A DNA stretch of 64,000 nt from Cellulosimicrobium sp. ES-005 (lineage in GTDB: Bacteria; Actinomycetota; Actinomycetes; Actinomycetales; Cellulomonadaceae). The position numbers were made by a program, and so were the translations under genes. The stretch is taken from the NCBI RefSeq assembly GCF_040448685.1, contig NZ_CP159290.1, positions 930,001 through 994,000 on the forward strand, in the 5' to 3' direction. This document shows positions 24,766-33,762 of this stretch, in pieces; positions within the stretch are counted from its first letter, which is position 1; the number at the start of each line of letters is the position of its first letter. The notes below the pieces were generated by a model, which worked only from the letters and a program-made list of their open reading frames with translations, searched no databases and was not told where the DNA came from.

Positions 24766-26564
24766 GACAAGTCTGGGGAACCCTGCGGGACCTCCTCCCG
24801 CTCCTCCCGAGGCGCGCTCGCCGCTTCCTGGTCGGGTACTCCGTCGCGCTGAGCTCGCTGGCGCTCCTCGACGTGGCGGCGCTGGCGCTCCTCGCTCTCA
24901 CCCTCACCTCGATGGTGGCGGGCGAAGGTGTGTCCCTGCCCGTTCTGGGGCAGCTGCCCGCCGGAGGGATCCTCTGGATCCTGGGTGCGGTCTCCGGACT
25001 CATCGTCCTCAAGGGGCTGTTCAGCGTCGTCCTCCAGTGGGTCGCGACGCGACGGTTCGCCGCGTACGAGCTCGAGATCGGCGACAAGCTCTTCGACGCC
25101 TACATCCGCGCCCCGTGGACTGAGCGGCTCAAGCGCAACACCGCGGAGCTCGTGCGGCTCGCGGACGTCGGGATCGGCAACACGACGTCCGGCTTCCTCC
25201 TCCCCGTCGCGTCGCTCCCGGCCCTCGCGACGACGTTCCTGGCGGTGCTGACGGTGCTGGTGATCGCGCAGCCCGTGACGGCGGCGATCACCATTGCCTA
25301 TCTCGGGATCATCGCGCTCTTCCTCTACCTCGCCGTCTCTCGCCGCGCGTTGGTGGCCGGTCGGGTGAACCGCGACTACTCGATCAAGGTCGGCCGGCTG
25401 ATGACCGAGATGGTCGGAGCGCTCAAGGAGGTCACGCTGCGTGGCCAGGCCCCTGCGGTGGCCCGGGTGGTGCACGAGAACCGCCGCCACTCCACCCGGG
25501 CGCGATCGAACATCTCGTTCCTCTCGAGCGTGCCCAAGTACGTCCTGGAGACGGCGCTCGTGGGCGGGTTCGTCCTCGTCGGCGGCGTGACCTTCGCGCT
25601 CGACGGGCAGGCGGCCGCCATCAGCGCGGTGGCCTTCTTCGGCGTCGCCGGCTTCCGGATGGTGCCCGCACTCACCGGGTTCCAGGCCGTGATGACCCAG
25701 ACCGCGTCCACGATCCCTCACGTCCGCGCGGTCATCCTGGACATCCAGGCGTCCCGCGGCTACATCGAGAGGGCGGAGCGGGTCGGGCACGAGCCCATCC
25801 ACGGCGACCCCACGACGCTCGTGCTCAACGGGGTCTCGTTCACCTACCCGGGTGTCGAGACGCCCGCTCTGCGCGGCGTCGATCTCACGATCCCCCTCGG
25901 GACGTCGGTCGCGCTGGTCGGATCCTCCGGCGCGGGCAAGTCGACGCTCGTCGATCTTCTCCTCGGCCTCCTCGAACCGTCCGAAGGCTCGGTCGAGCTG
26001 GACGGCGTCCCGCTCCACGAGATTCTCGCGGACTGGCGCTCGCGTGTCGGGTACGTCCCGCAGGACGTCGCGCTCTTCGACGCGAGCGTCGCGCAGAACG
26101 TCGCTCTTACGTGGGAGGAGGACTACGACGTCGAGCAGGTGCGGTCGGCGCTTCGAGAAGCACGGTTGCTCGACGTCGTCGACGCCCGCCCCGGGGGGAT
26201 CGACGCGAGGATCGGAGACCGCGGCGTCGCGCTGTCGGGCGGACAGCGGCAGCGGGTCGGCATCGCGCGGGCCCTGTACGCGCAGCCGCTGGTGCTCGTG
26301 CTCGACGAGGCGACGAGCGCCCTCGACTCGCAGACCGAGTCCGAGGTCACGGCGGCGATCAACGAGCTCCACGGCGAGGTCACGGTCATCGCCGTCGCGC
26401 ACCGGCTGTCGACGATCCGCAACGCGGACATGGTGTGCTTCATGGAGGACGGAACGATCACGGCCCGGGGGACCTTCGACGAGCTCGTCGCCTCGGTCCC
26501 GGAGTTCGCCAAGCAGGCGGTGCTCGCTGGGTTGGCGGGCAGCGGCCCCGAGACGGCGCGGTGA
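24762..26564 (+). CDS. ABC transporter, fused permease-ATPase (PglK/MsbA-like lipid-linked oligosaccharide flippase)
   Basis: Half-transporter of 600 aa with a six-helix domain (about 20-310) and an ATPase with Walker A GSSGAGKST (387-395), signature LSGGQ (491-495) and Walker B ending in Asp515-Glu516, then AHRLSTI. Sitting between sugar transferases, it resembles PglK, which flips undecaprenyl-diphosphate oligosaccharides. It is a second export route besides the Wzm/Wzt pair at 49918. GTG 24762 overlaps the upstream stop, with GAGGAG about ten bases before it. Substrate is inferred from context only. Confidence 0.9.
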   Translation: MRQVWGTLRDLLPLLPRRARRFLVGYSVALSSLALLDVAALALLALTLTSMVAGEGVSLPVLGQLPAGGILWILGAVSGLIVLKGLFSVVLQWVATRRFAAYELEIGDKLFDAYIRAPWTERLKRNTAELVRLADVGIGNTTSGFLLPVASLPALATTFLAVLTVLVIAQPVTAAITIAYLGIIALFLYLAVSRRALVAGRVNRDYSIKVGRLMTEMVGALKEVTLRGQAPAVARVVHENRRHSTRARSNISFLSSVPKYVLETALVGGFVLVGGVTFALDGQAAAISAVAFFGVAGFRMVPALTGFQAVMTQTASTIPHVRAVILDIQASRGYIERAERVGHEPIHGDPTTLVLNGVSFTYPGVETPALRGVDLTIPLGTSVALVGSSGAGKSTLVDLLLGLLEPSEGSVELDGVPLHEILADWRSRVGYVPQDVALFDASVAQNVALTWEEDYDVEQVRSALREARLLDVVDARPGGIDARIGDRGVALSGGQRQRVGIARALYAQPLVLVLDEATSALDSQTESEVTAAINELHGEVTVIAVAHRLSTIRNADMVCFMEDGTITARGTFDELVASVPEFAKQAVLAGLAGSGPETAR

Positions 26565-29203
26565 CCGTGGCGGGATCCTCCTCGCTCCCTGGCGCGCGCG
26601 GCGGGCGCAGGCCGCGGATCGCGCTGCTCGTCTTCAACGACGCGTCGACCGACGCCCGCGTGCTCAAGACGGCCGATGCGCTCGCGGCGTCCGGAGCGGT
26701 CGTCCGTCTGGTCGCGTTCTCGGCGCACCTCCAGGCTGCACCCGGCCTCGTAGCGCGAGGTCGCGACGTCGAGATACTCAGGGTTCCTGTCCTCGAGCTC
26801 GACCACGCACCGGCCCGGGCCGGTGCCTGGGCGCGTCGACAGGTCTCCCTCCTGCGACGCGGGCGTGGAGATGCCACGCCGCCGGTCGGCGCGCCGCGGA
26901 GCGACGGCCCGGGCACGACGAACGCCACGCCGGCACCGGTCGAGCTCCGCGGCGCGAAGGGCACGGTCGTCGACCTCTGGATGCGCATGCACCACACGCT
27001 GCGGCTGGCGTCGTACCACGCCCGCTCCTACCGCGCCCTGGTGTCGTGGCGACCGGATGCCATCCATGCGAACGACGCGAACACGCTCGTCCCCGCGTGG
27101 GCGGCCGCGCGGAGGCTCGGGGTCCCGTTCGTCTACGACTCGCACGAGCTCTGGACCCACCGGATCAAGGCGGGTCACCGCCCGGTGGCACGTCGGTGGG
27201 AGGCGTTCGTCGAGAGACGGCTGGCGCCCCGAGCGGCCGCCGTCGTGACCGTCTCCCCGAGCATCGCGCACCGGCTGAAGGACGTGCTACGGCTTCGCGA
27301 GCTGCCGACCCTCGTGCGGAACGTCCCCGTGCGCTCGGGCGAGCCCGACCCGTCCCAGGGCTCGCTGCGACGGCTCGCAGGTCTGTCGCCGCAGGATCGC
27401 GTCGTCGTCCACATCGGTGCCGTGACGATCGGGCGCGGGCTCGAGCAACTCCTGTCCGTCCTGTCGCGCCTGCCCGCCGACGTCCACCTCGTGCTGCTCG
27501 GCCCCGCGTCGTCGACCTTCGTGGAGAAGCTCGACCGGCGCGCCGAGAGCCTCGGCGTCGGCCTGAGGGTCCATGCCGTCGGTGCGGTCCCTCCGGAGCA
27601 GGTGGCGCAGGCGGCGGCGGACGCGGACGTCTCCGTCGTTTCGATCGAGCCCCTGACCCTGAGCCTGCGCTTCTCGCTGCCGAACAAGCTCTTCGAGTCG
27701 CTCCATGCCGGGCTGCCCATCGTCGCGTCCGACCTTCCCGACATCGGTCAGGTCGTCACCGACGCAGGTGCGGGCGTGGTCGTCGACTTCTCCGACCCGT
27801 CGGCTGCGGCGCGCCGGATTCTCGACACGCTCGAGGACGGGGACGCCTACCGCACGGCGGCGCGGGCGGCGGCGCGCTCCCTCACGTGGCAGTCGGAGGT
27901 GCAGAACCTCGTCGAGGTCTACCGGCGGGTGCTCCTGCCCGGCACGGAGCGGCGGTCCCTCGTGCACCGGGCGGTCGCCGCCTGGACGAAGCACCGGCGG
28001 AGGCTGCCCCCCGGGCTCGGTGCGGTCGTGGACAGGGCGGTCCACCAGTTCCCCGATCCTCTCCGGGACGCCTACGACCGTGCGGTGTTCGGGTTCTCCG
28101 CCGCGGATGAGGTCGCGCCGCCACCCCTGCCCTCGTCGGGGCGTCGGCTGTACGTCGCGCCGACGAACTACGCGGGGCAGGGAGACGCGTACGCCCGGGC
28201 CGTCGAGCGGCACGGGGGCGTGGGCGCCGTCTCGATGAAGGCGTCGCCCGGTCCCGGGACGCTCCTGTTCCCGGCGGACATGGTGGTCGGGAAGTCGGTC
28301 TACCTGGCTTCGCGCGGCTGGCAGCGTAGGCAGCGGGAGTACGTCTCGCAGTTCACCCATGTGATCGTCGAGTCGGGCCAGACCCTGTACTCGCCTGCGG
28401 TCCCGGGAGCGGTCGAGAGCGAGGTGCGCGACCTCCTGGACCACGGCGTGCGTGTCGCCCTGCTCTTCCACGGCTCGGACGTCCGCCTCCCGAGCGCCCA
28501 CCTGGAGCGGGAACCGTGGTCGCACTTCGCGCAACCGCCGTTTCTCGGTGCGGAGCGGTACGAGGAGCAGGCGCGACGGAACCGCGCGCTCGCGGACGAG
28601 CTCGGGACCGCGGGCGTCCTGACGTTCGTGACCACCCCTGATCTGCTGACCGACGTCCCGTCCGCCCGGTGGGTTCCCGTCGTCGTGGACCCCGCACGTT
28701 GGTCGGACACCGCGCGCGAGGACGTCCTCACGCGGCGGGTCCCGGTGGTGGTGCACGCGCCGAGCAGGTCCGCGGTCAAGGGGACCGACCTCGTCGAGCC
28801 GGGCCTCGTGGAGCTGGACCGCCGGGGTCTGATCGAGTATCGACGGGCCGAGGGCCTGTCCTGGCGCGACATGCCGGCGTTCTACGGCGACGCGGACGTT
28901 GTGCTGGACCAGTTCAGGGTGGGGAACTACGGCGTCGCGGCGTGCGAAGCGATGGCGTCCGGGCGCTTGGTGGTCTCGTACGTCTCCACGGACGTGCGCG
29001 CCGAGGTGCGACGTGCCTCGGGCCTCGACCTGCCCGTCGTGCAGAGCACCGGCCCGGACGTGGTGCGCGTGCTGTCCGAGATCCTCGAGGACCGCGAGGC
29101 CGCACGTGACGTGGCCCTCAGGGGGCGGTCATTCGTCGCCACCGTGCACGACGGGACGCGGAGCGCCGAGGTGCTCAGCGCCTTCATCGAGGGGGACGCA
29201 TGA
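26561..29203 (+). CDS. Double glycosyltransferase: two GT-B (GT4-like) units in one chain
   Basis: 880 aa, twice the normal GT4 length. Unit 1 (about 18-460) has FNDASTDARVLKTADAL, FVYDSHELWTH, VVTVSPSIAHR and FSLPNKLFESLHAGLPIVASD. After a basic connector of about 60 residues, unit 2 (about 528-880) has LYVAPTNYAGQGDAYARAV, LLFHGSDVRLP, HAPSRSAVKGTDLV and the donor-site stretch VGNYGVAACEAMASGRLVVSY. The two units are not close copies. Bifunctional polymerase-like or sequential two-sugar addition is possible. It overlaps its neighbours at both ends (GTGA upstream, ATGA downstream). Confidence 0.88.
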   Translation: MTVAGSSSLPGARGGRRPRIALLVFNDASTDARVLKTADALAASGAVVRLVAFSAHLQAAPGLVARGRDVEILRVPVLELDHAPARAGAWARRQVSLLRRGRGDATPPVGAPRSDGPGTTNATPAPVELRGAKGTVVDLWMRMHHTLRLASYHARSYRALVSWRPDAIHANDANTLVPAWAAARRLGVPFVYDSHELWTHRIKAGHRPVARRWEAFVERRLAPRAAAVVTVSPSIAHRLKDVLRLRELPTLVRNVPVRSGEPDPSQGSLRRLAGLSPQDRVVVHIGAVTIGRGLEQLLSVLSRLPADVHLVLLGPASSTFVEKLDRRAESLGVGLRVHAVGAVPPEQVAQAAADADVSVVSIEPLTLSLRFSLPNKLFESLHAGLPIVASDLPDIGQVVTDAGAGVVVDFSDPSAAARRILDTLEDGDAYRTAARAAARSLTWQSEVQNLVEVYRRVLLPGTERRSLVHRAVAAWTKHRRRLPPGLGAVVDRAVHQFPDPLRDAYDRAVFGFSAADEVAPPPLPSSGRRLYVAPTNYAGQGDAYARAVERHGGVGAVSMKASPGPGTLLFPADMVVGKSVYLASRGWQRRQREYVSQFTHVIVESGQTLYSPAVPGAVESEVRDLLDHGVRVALLFHGSDVRLPSAHLEREPWSHFAQPPFLGAERYEEQARRNRALADELGTAGVLTFVTTPDLLTDVPSARWVPVVVDPARWSDTAREDVLTRRVPVVVHAPSRSAVKGTDLVEPGLVELDRRGLIEYRRAEGLSWRDMPAFYGDADVVLDQFRVGNYGVAACEAMASGRLVVSYVSTDVRAEVRRASGLDLPVVQSTGPDVVRVLSEILEDREAARDVALRGRSFVATVHDGTRSAEVLSAFIEGDA

Positions 29204-30330
29204 CGTCCGAGATCATTCCCGTGGGCGCGTTCGACGCCTCGGCGGCACGTTCGCCGCGGGTCGACGTCGTCGTCGCGGTACACGACCTGACCCGGCCCGT
29301 CGGCAGGGCTGTGGCGTCGGCGGTCGGGCCGACGGCAGGAAGCCCGACGGGCTCCGTCCGGGTGACGGTCGCGTGCCACGAGCTCGGTGCGGCACGGGTT
29401 GCGAGCGTCCTTGACCCTCGGCTGGGCCCATCGGTACGCCTGCTGGAGGTGCACGACGGCCTCGGCAGCCCGTCCGGCCCCTTCAACGCGGGGTTCGACG
29501 CCGCCACGGCGCCGTTCGTCTCGATCATCGGATCGGACGACTTCTTCGAGCCCGGTGCGCTTCGCGCGTGGACCGACCGGGCCGAAGCGACCGGCGCGGA
29601 CGTAGTGATGGCGCGGCTGCGCGCGCAGAGCGGGTCCGGCATCAACACCCCCCGCGCCCGTCCGTTCCGCAGCAGTCGTCTGGACCCGGTCAAGGATCGG
29701 CTCGCGTACCGGACGGCCCCGCTCGGACTGCTGCGTCGCGCCACGCTCGACCGGCACGCGCTCCGTCTAGATAGCGGTGTGAAGGTCGGCGGGGACCTTG
29801 CACTCGGTCTGCGGCTGTGGGCCCTCGCGGACCGCGTCGAGCTCGGCCGTCAGGACCCGGCGTACGTCATCGGCGAGGACGCCGTCACACGCGTGACCAC
29901 GACGCCGCGCCCGCTCACGGTCACGCTGGCACCGTACGAGTCGCTCCTCGCGCAGACGTGGTTCGCGCGGATGCCTCGGGCGTACCGCCGCTCGGTCGCG
30001 ATCAAGGTGCTGCGCATCCACGTGCTCGGGGCGGTCGTCGCTCGGGGGCCGGCCGACTCGTGGTCCGCGGCGGAGACGGCGTACCTGCACGAGGTGGCCC
30101 GGGGACTGGTGCAGGTAGAGCGCGGCGTCCTGCGGCCGTTCTCGGTTGCCGACCGGGTGCTGCTCGACGCTTGCCTCGATCCGCGGAGTGACGCGGGCCG
30201 CATCGTCACGGCCGTCGCGCGCCGCGCGCAGACGTCGCGGACCGGACGGCTACTCCCGCCGAACCCGCTCCACGCCCTCGACCGCGAGGGCACGCTCCGC
30301 TACTTCGTCGCAGACAGGTTCTGGCGATGA
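29200..30330 (+). CDS. Glycosyltransferase family 2, divergent type A
   Basis: 376 aa. The N-terminal GT-A half has VDVVVAVHDLTRPVGRAV, SPSGPFNAGFDAA and IIGSDDFFEPGAL, where the SDD takes the metal-binding place. The C-terminal 170 residues are helical and not assigned to a known domain. It is clearly a paralogue of the gene at 34918: same VDVVVAVHD opening, CHE-x-GA motif, GPFN and SAPLGL/TAPLGL segment. The start overlaps the stop of the double transferase and its stop overlaps the next start. Confidence 0.82.
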   Translation: MTSEIIPVGAFDASAARSPRVDVVVAVHDLTRPVGRAVASAVGPTAGSPTGSVRVTVACHELGAARVASVLDPRLGPSVRLLEVHDGLGSPSGPFNAGFDAATAPFVSIIGSDDFFEPGALRAWTDRAEATGADVVMARLRAQSGSGINTPRARPFRSSRLDPVKDRLAYRTAPLGLLRRATLDRHALRLDSGVKVGGDLALGLRLWALADRVELGRQDPAYVIGEDAVTRVTTTPRPLTVTLAPYESLLAQTWFARMPRAYRRSVAIKVLRIHVLGAVVARGPADSWSAAETAYLHEVARGLVQVERGVLRPFSVADRVLLDACLDPRSDAGRIVTAVARRAQTSRTGRLLPPNPLHALDREGTLRYFVADRFWR

Positions 30331-31457
30331 GCGGCCCCGACCGGGGCGCGCTGCGTGTGGCGGTGACGACGGGCCCCGTCTCGATCCCTCCGACCTACTT
30401 CGTGGCGGAGCACCTCAGGCACATGCCGGACGTGGACGGGAGGGTCTTCGCGATCGCTGCGAGCGTCACGGACCCGCGGCTCCGTGACCTCGTCACAGGG
30501 GTCGTGCCGTCCGGGGCGGGGGGCTGGCGGACCGTCCTCAGTTATCAGTCCGCCGTCCCACGGCTCCGCGCGCAGGTGCGTCGGTTCCGACCTGACCTGG
30601 TGCACCAGCACTTCGCGACGTGGAGCCTGGCGGGCGCGGGCGCGGCGGCCGACCTCGGTGTCCCGTTCCTGGTGACCCTGCACGGCTACGACGTGTTCCT
30701 CCGTTCCGCCCCGGTGAGAGACGTCTGGTCGTTCCTCACGGCGGTCAACCTCCGACGCTGCGCCAGCCGCGCGACGTCGCTCCTCACCGTGAGCCAGTGG
30801 CTCGCCGGGGAGGCCGTACGGCGCGGCTACCCGGCGCGCTCGGTAGAGGTGCAGTACCAGGGCGTCGACACGGACTTCTTCACGCCCGGGACGCCGCAGG
30901 AGACTGAGCTCCCCGAGATCCTGTTCGTCGGCGGGCTCGAGGAGCGCAAGGGCATCCGCGACGCGATCCGGGCCTCGGTCATGCTCTCCGCGGACGTCCC
31001 GCACGTCCTGCGCGTCGTGGGTCATGGGAGCCTGGCAGGCGTGGTCGCGAGCGCCGCGCAGGAGCATCCGCACATCCGCCCCGAGGGTCTCGTCGACCGT
31101 GAGCGCGTGCGGCAGGCGATGCGTTCCGCGGCGGTGTTCGTCATGCCGACCCAGAGCGACGGCGACTGGCGGGAAGCGGCAGGTCTCGTCACCGCGGAGG
31201 CCCAGGCGTGTGGCGTCCCCGCGGTCGTGTACGACTCCGGAGGGGCACCGGAGATGCTCGTCGACGGCGAGACCGGGATTGTCGTCCCCGAGCGGGACAC
31301 GCGCGCGCTGGCGGACGCCCTCCGGGAGCTGCTCGCGCTGGACCAGCGCGAGCGGGCGGCGATGGGAGCCCGGGCGCGTCGCTTCGTCGTCGAGGAGCGC
31401 GACTCACGGCAGAGCGCCGCCGAGCTGCGGGCACGCTACGAGCTCCTTACCCACTGA
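30327..31457 (+). CDS. Glycosyltransferase family 4
   Basis: GT-B transferase of 376 aa. N-domain: VTTGPVSIPPTYFVAEHL, then DLVHQHFATWSL and TLHGYDVF. C-domain: FVGGLEERKGIRDAIRA and the donor site EAAGLVTAEAQACGVPAVVYDSGG... containing the standard E-x7-E pattern. This resembles colanic-acid WcaL-type enzymes. It overlaps the previous gene by four bases and is followed by a 29-base gap with a weak GGAG before the next gene. Confidence 0.92.
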   Translation: MSGPDRGALRVAVTTGPVSIPPTYFVAEHLRHMPDVDGRVFAIAASVTDPRLRDLVTGVVPSGAGGWRTVLSYQSAVPRLRAQVRRFRPDLVHQHFATWSLAGAGAAADLGVPFLVTLHGYDVFLRSAPVRDVWSFLTAVNLRRCASRATSLLTVSQWLAGEAVRRGYPARSVEVQYQGVDTDFFTPGTPQETELPEILFVGGLEERKGIRDAIRASVMLSADVPHVLRVVGHGSLAGVVASAAQEHPHIRPEGLVDRERVRQAMRSAAVFVMPTQSDGDWREAAGLVTAEAQACGVPAVVYDSGGAPEMLVDGETGIVVPERDTRALADALRELLALDQRERAAMGARARRFVVEERDSRQSAAELRARYELLTH

Positions 31458-31486
31458 CCCACCTTCGAGACCCCTGGAGCGGACCC

Positions 31487-32629
31487 ATGGCCGAGAGCAG
31501 CAGGCGGACGATGCTGATCGTGTCGTTCTCCCCGCTGGCGGGAGACGCGCGGGTGCTCAAGCAGATCCGGCACTTCGCCGCCTCGTACGACGTCACCACG
31601 TGCGGCTACGGGCCGACACCCCTGGAGGGCGTCGAGCACCTGGCGATCCCCGACGACGCACGTCACGAGCTCGACGGACGGTTGGTGACGACCCGGGTCT
31701 ACCCGCTCGTGCACCGTGCCGTCCCCGCGGTGCGGGCGGCCCGCCGCGTCTTGGCGGGTCGTCGCTTCGACGTGGCCATCGCCAACGACCTCGAGACGGT
31801 TCCGGTCGCCTTCGATGTCGCCGAGCCGGCGCACGTGCTCGCCGACCTCCACGAGTACTCGCCGCGCCTGCACGAGGACAACCCGGCCTGGGTCCGCCGG
31901 ATCGCTCCCTACTACCGCTGGCTGGCTCGTCACTATGCGGCGCGCGCCGGCGCGGCGACGACCGTCGGCGACGGGCTCGCGGAGGCCTACCGCGACGAGC
32001 TGGGCGTCGAGTGCCGTGTCGTGACGAACGCCGCGCCGTACGCCGCGCTGTCGCCCGGGCCGGTCGTCGAACCGGTGCGGCTCGTCCACAGCGGAGCCAG
32101 CCTGCGCAAGCGCAACCTGATGCTCCTCCTCGAGGCCGTCGACGCGTCTACCGCCCCGGTGTCGCTCGACCTCTTCCTCACGCCGAACGACCCTGGCTAC
32201 CTGACCGAGCTGCGCGAGCGCGCGGCGCACAGCAGCCGGGAGATCACAGTCCACGATGCCGTGCCCTACGACGAGCTCCTGGCGACGCTCAACCGGTACG
32301 ACGTCGGCGTGCACGTCCTCCCGCCGGTGAACTTCAACAACGAGTGGGCGCTGCCCAACAAGGTCTTCGACTACGTGCAGGCCCGGGTCGCGCTGATCGT
32401 CGGTCCGTCACCCGAGATGGCGGCGGTGGTGCGGGAACGAGGGATCGGCCTCGTGACGGAGGACTTCTCCGCGGACGCGCTGGCGCGGGTCCTCGACGCC
32501 CTGACCCCTGCGCGTGTCGCGGCGCTCAAGGCCGCCTCGGACGCGTCGGCGCACGACCTGGCGTCGGATGCTCAGGTCGCCGTCTGGGACGAGGTCATCG
32601 CGGGGCTCGCCAGGGTCGGTACCCGATGA
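31487..32629 (+). CDS. Glycosyltransferase, GT-B fold, copy 1 of a tandem pair
   Basis: 380 aa. It opens with IVSFSPLAGDARVLKQI, a pattern shared with unit 1 of the double transferase and with the next gene. It then has NDLETVPVAFD, LADLHEYSPR, VRLVHSGASL and the donor-site region LPNKVFDYVQARVALIVGPS. About 45-50% identical by eye to the gene at 32626 over the whole length. The ATG overlap with the next gene couples their translation. The acceptor is unknown. Confidence 0.87.
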   Translation: MAESSRRTMLIVSFSPLAGDARVLKQIRHFAASYDVTTCGYGPTPLEGVEHLAIPDDARHELDGRLVTTRVYPLVHRAVPAVRAARRVLAGRRFDVAIANDLETVPVAFDVAEPAHVLADLHEYSPRLHEDNPAWVRRIAPYYRWLARHYAARAGAATTVGDGLAEAYRDELGVECRVVTNAAPYAALSPGPVVEPVRLVHSGASLRKRNLMLLLEAVDASTAPVSLDLFLTPNDPGYLTELRERAAHSSREITVHDAVPYDELLATLNRYDVGVHVLPPVNFNNEWALPNKVFDYVQARVALIVGPSPEMAAVVRERGIGLVTEDFSADALARVLDALTPARVAALKAASDASAHDLASDAQVAVWDEVIAGLARVGTR

Positions 32630-33762
32630 GCGAACGCCCGTCGGTCCTCGTCCTGTCCTTCTCGAACATCGCGTCCGACGCCCGTGTCCTCAAGCAGGTA
32701 CGCCTGCTCGCCCAGGACTACGACGTCACGACCTGCGGTCACGGCCCGGCACCCGAGGGAGTCACGGCGCACGTCGAGGTGCCCGCGGACCGCATGGCGT
32801 GGGTCAAGGACCGTCGGCTGCTGCTGTTGCGCCGCTACGCGGCGGTGTACCGCAGGAACTCGGCCGTGTCCTGGGCGCGGGAGCATCTCCCGGTCGGCGC
32901 GTTCGACGTGGTCCTCGCCAACGACGTCGAGGCGGTTCCGCTCGCGGTGGAGCTCTGCCCCCGTGGTGGCGTGCACGCGGACCTGCACGAGTACGCGCCG
33001 GGCCAGAACAGCGAGCTCCGGCGCTGGCGCTGGTTCGTGGCCCCCTATCTCCGTTGGCTCGTGCGGACACGGGTGCGCGGCGCCGACTCGTTCACGACCG
33101 TCGCGCCGACACTCGCACGACGCTACGCACGTGACCTGGGCGCCCCGGTCAACGTCGTCGTGAACGCCACGCCCTACGCGGACCTCGCGCCGCACCCAAC
33201 GGCACGACCGGTCCGTCTCGTCCACAGCGGGGTCGCGCAGCGGAACCGCTCGCTCGAGCTCATGATCGACGCGGTGGAGGCTTCGTCGTCGGACGTCCTG
33301 CTCGACCTCTACCTCGTCCCCAACGACCCGGTGTACACCCGCGAGCTCGAGGAACGCGTCGCGGGCTCCGCGCGGGTGCGCGTGCTTCCGCCGGTCGCGT
33401 ACGACGACCTCGTCGCGACGCTCAACCGCTACGACGTGGGCGTCTTCGTCCTTCCGCCGGTCAACCCCAACTATGCGGCCGCGCTCCCGAACAAGCTGTT
33501 CGACTACGTCCAGGCACGCCTCGGCGTCGTCATCGGTCCGTCTCCCGAGATGGAGGAGGTCGTGCGCGGCCATGCACTCGGAACCGTGACGGAGTCCTTC
33601 ACCGCCGAGGCGTTGCGCACGATCCTGGACGGCCTCGACGTCGAGAGGGTCGACGAGTGGCGGCGCGCCTCGGACCGCGCCGCCCGCGAGCTCTCCGCGG
33701 AGGTCAGGTCGCGGCCGTGGCTCGACGCGGTCGAGGCGCTCGTCGCCAGGAGGCCGGGGTGA
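32626..33762 (+). CDS. Glycosyltransferase, GT-B fold, copy 2 of a tandem pair
   Basis: 378 aa, tandem paralogue of the preceding gene. It has LSFSNIASDARVLKQV, NDVEAVPLAVE, HADLHEYAPGQNSE, RLVHSGVAQRNRS, VAYDDLVATLNRYDVGVFVLPP and LPNKLFDYVQARLGVVIGPS. The last 20-residue stretch matches the donor pocket of its neighbour nearly position by position, so both may use the same nucleotide sugar and differ in acceptor. The stop overlaps the acyltransferase start (GTGA). Confidence 0.87.
   Translation: MSERPSVLVLSFSNIASDARVLKQVRLLAQDYDVTTCGHGPAPEGVTAHVEVPADRMAWVKDRRLLLLRRYAAVYRRNSAVSWAREHLPVGAFDVVLANDVEAVPLAVELCPRGGVHADLHEYAPGQNSELRRWRWFVAPYLRWLVRTRVRGADSFTTVAPTLARRYARDLGAPVNVVVNATPYADLAPHPTARPVRLVHSGVAQRNRSLELMIDAVEASSSDVLLDLYLVPNDPVYTRELEERVAGSARVRVLPPVAYDDLVATLNRYDVGVFVLPPVNPNYAAALPNKLFDYVQARLGVVIGPSPEMEEVVRGHALGTVTESFTAEALRTILDGLDVERVDEWRRASDRAARELSAEVRSRPWLDAVEALVARRPG

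Noticed and set aside
24405-26402. 665-codon minus-strand ORF over the ABC transporter
   Set aside because: The plus strand has Walker A, signature and Walker B motifs in place; the minus ORF has no domain.
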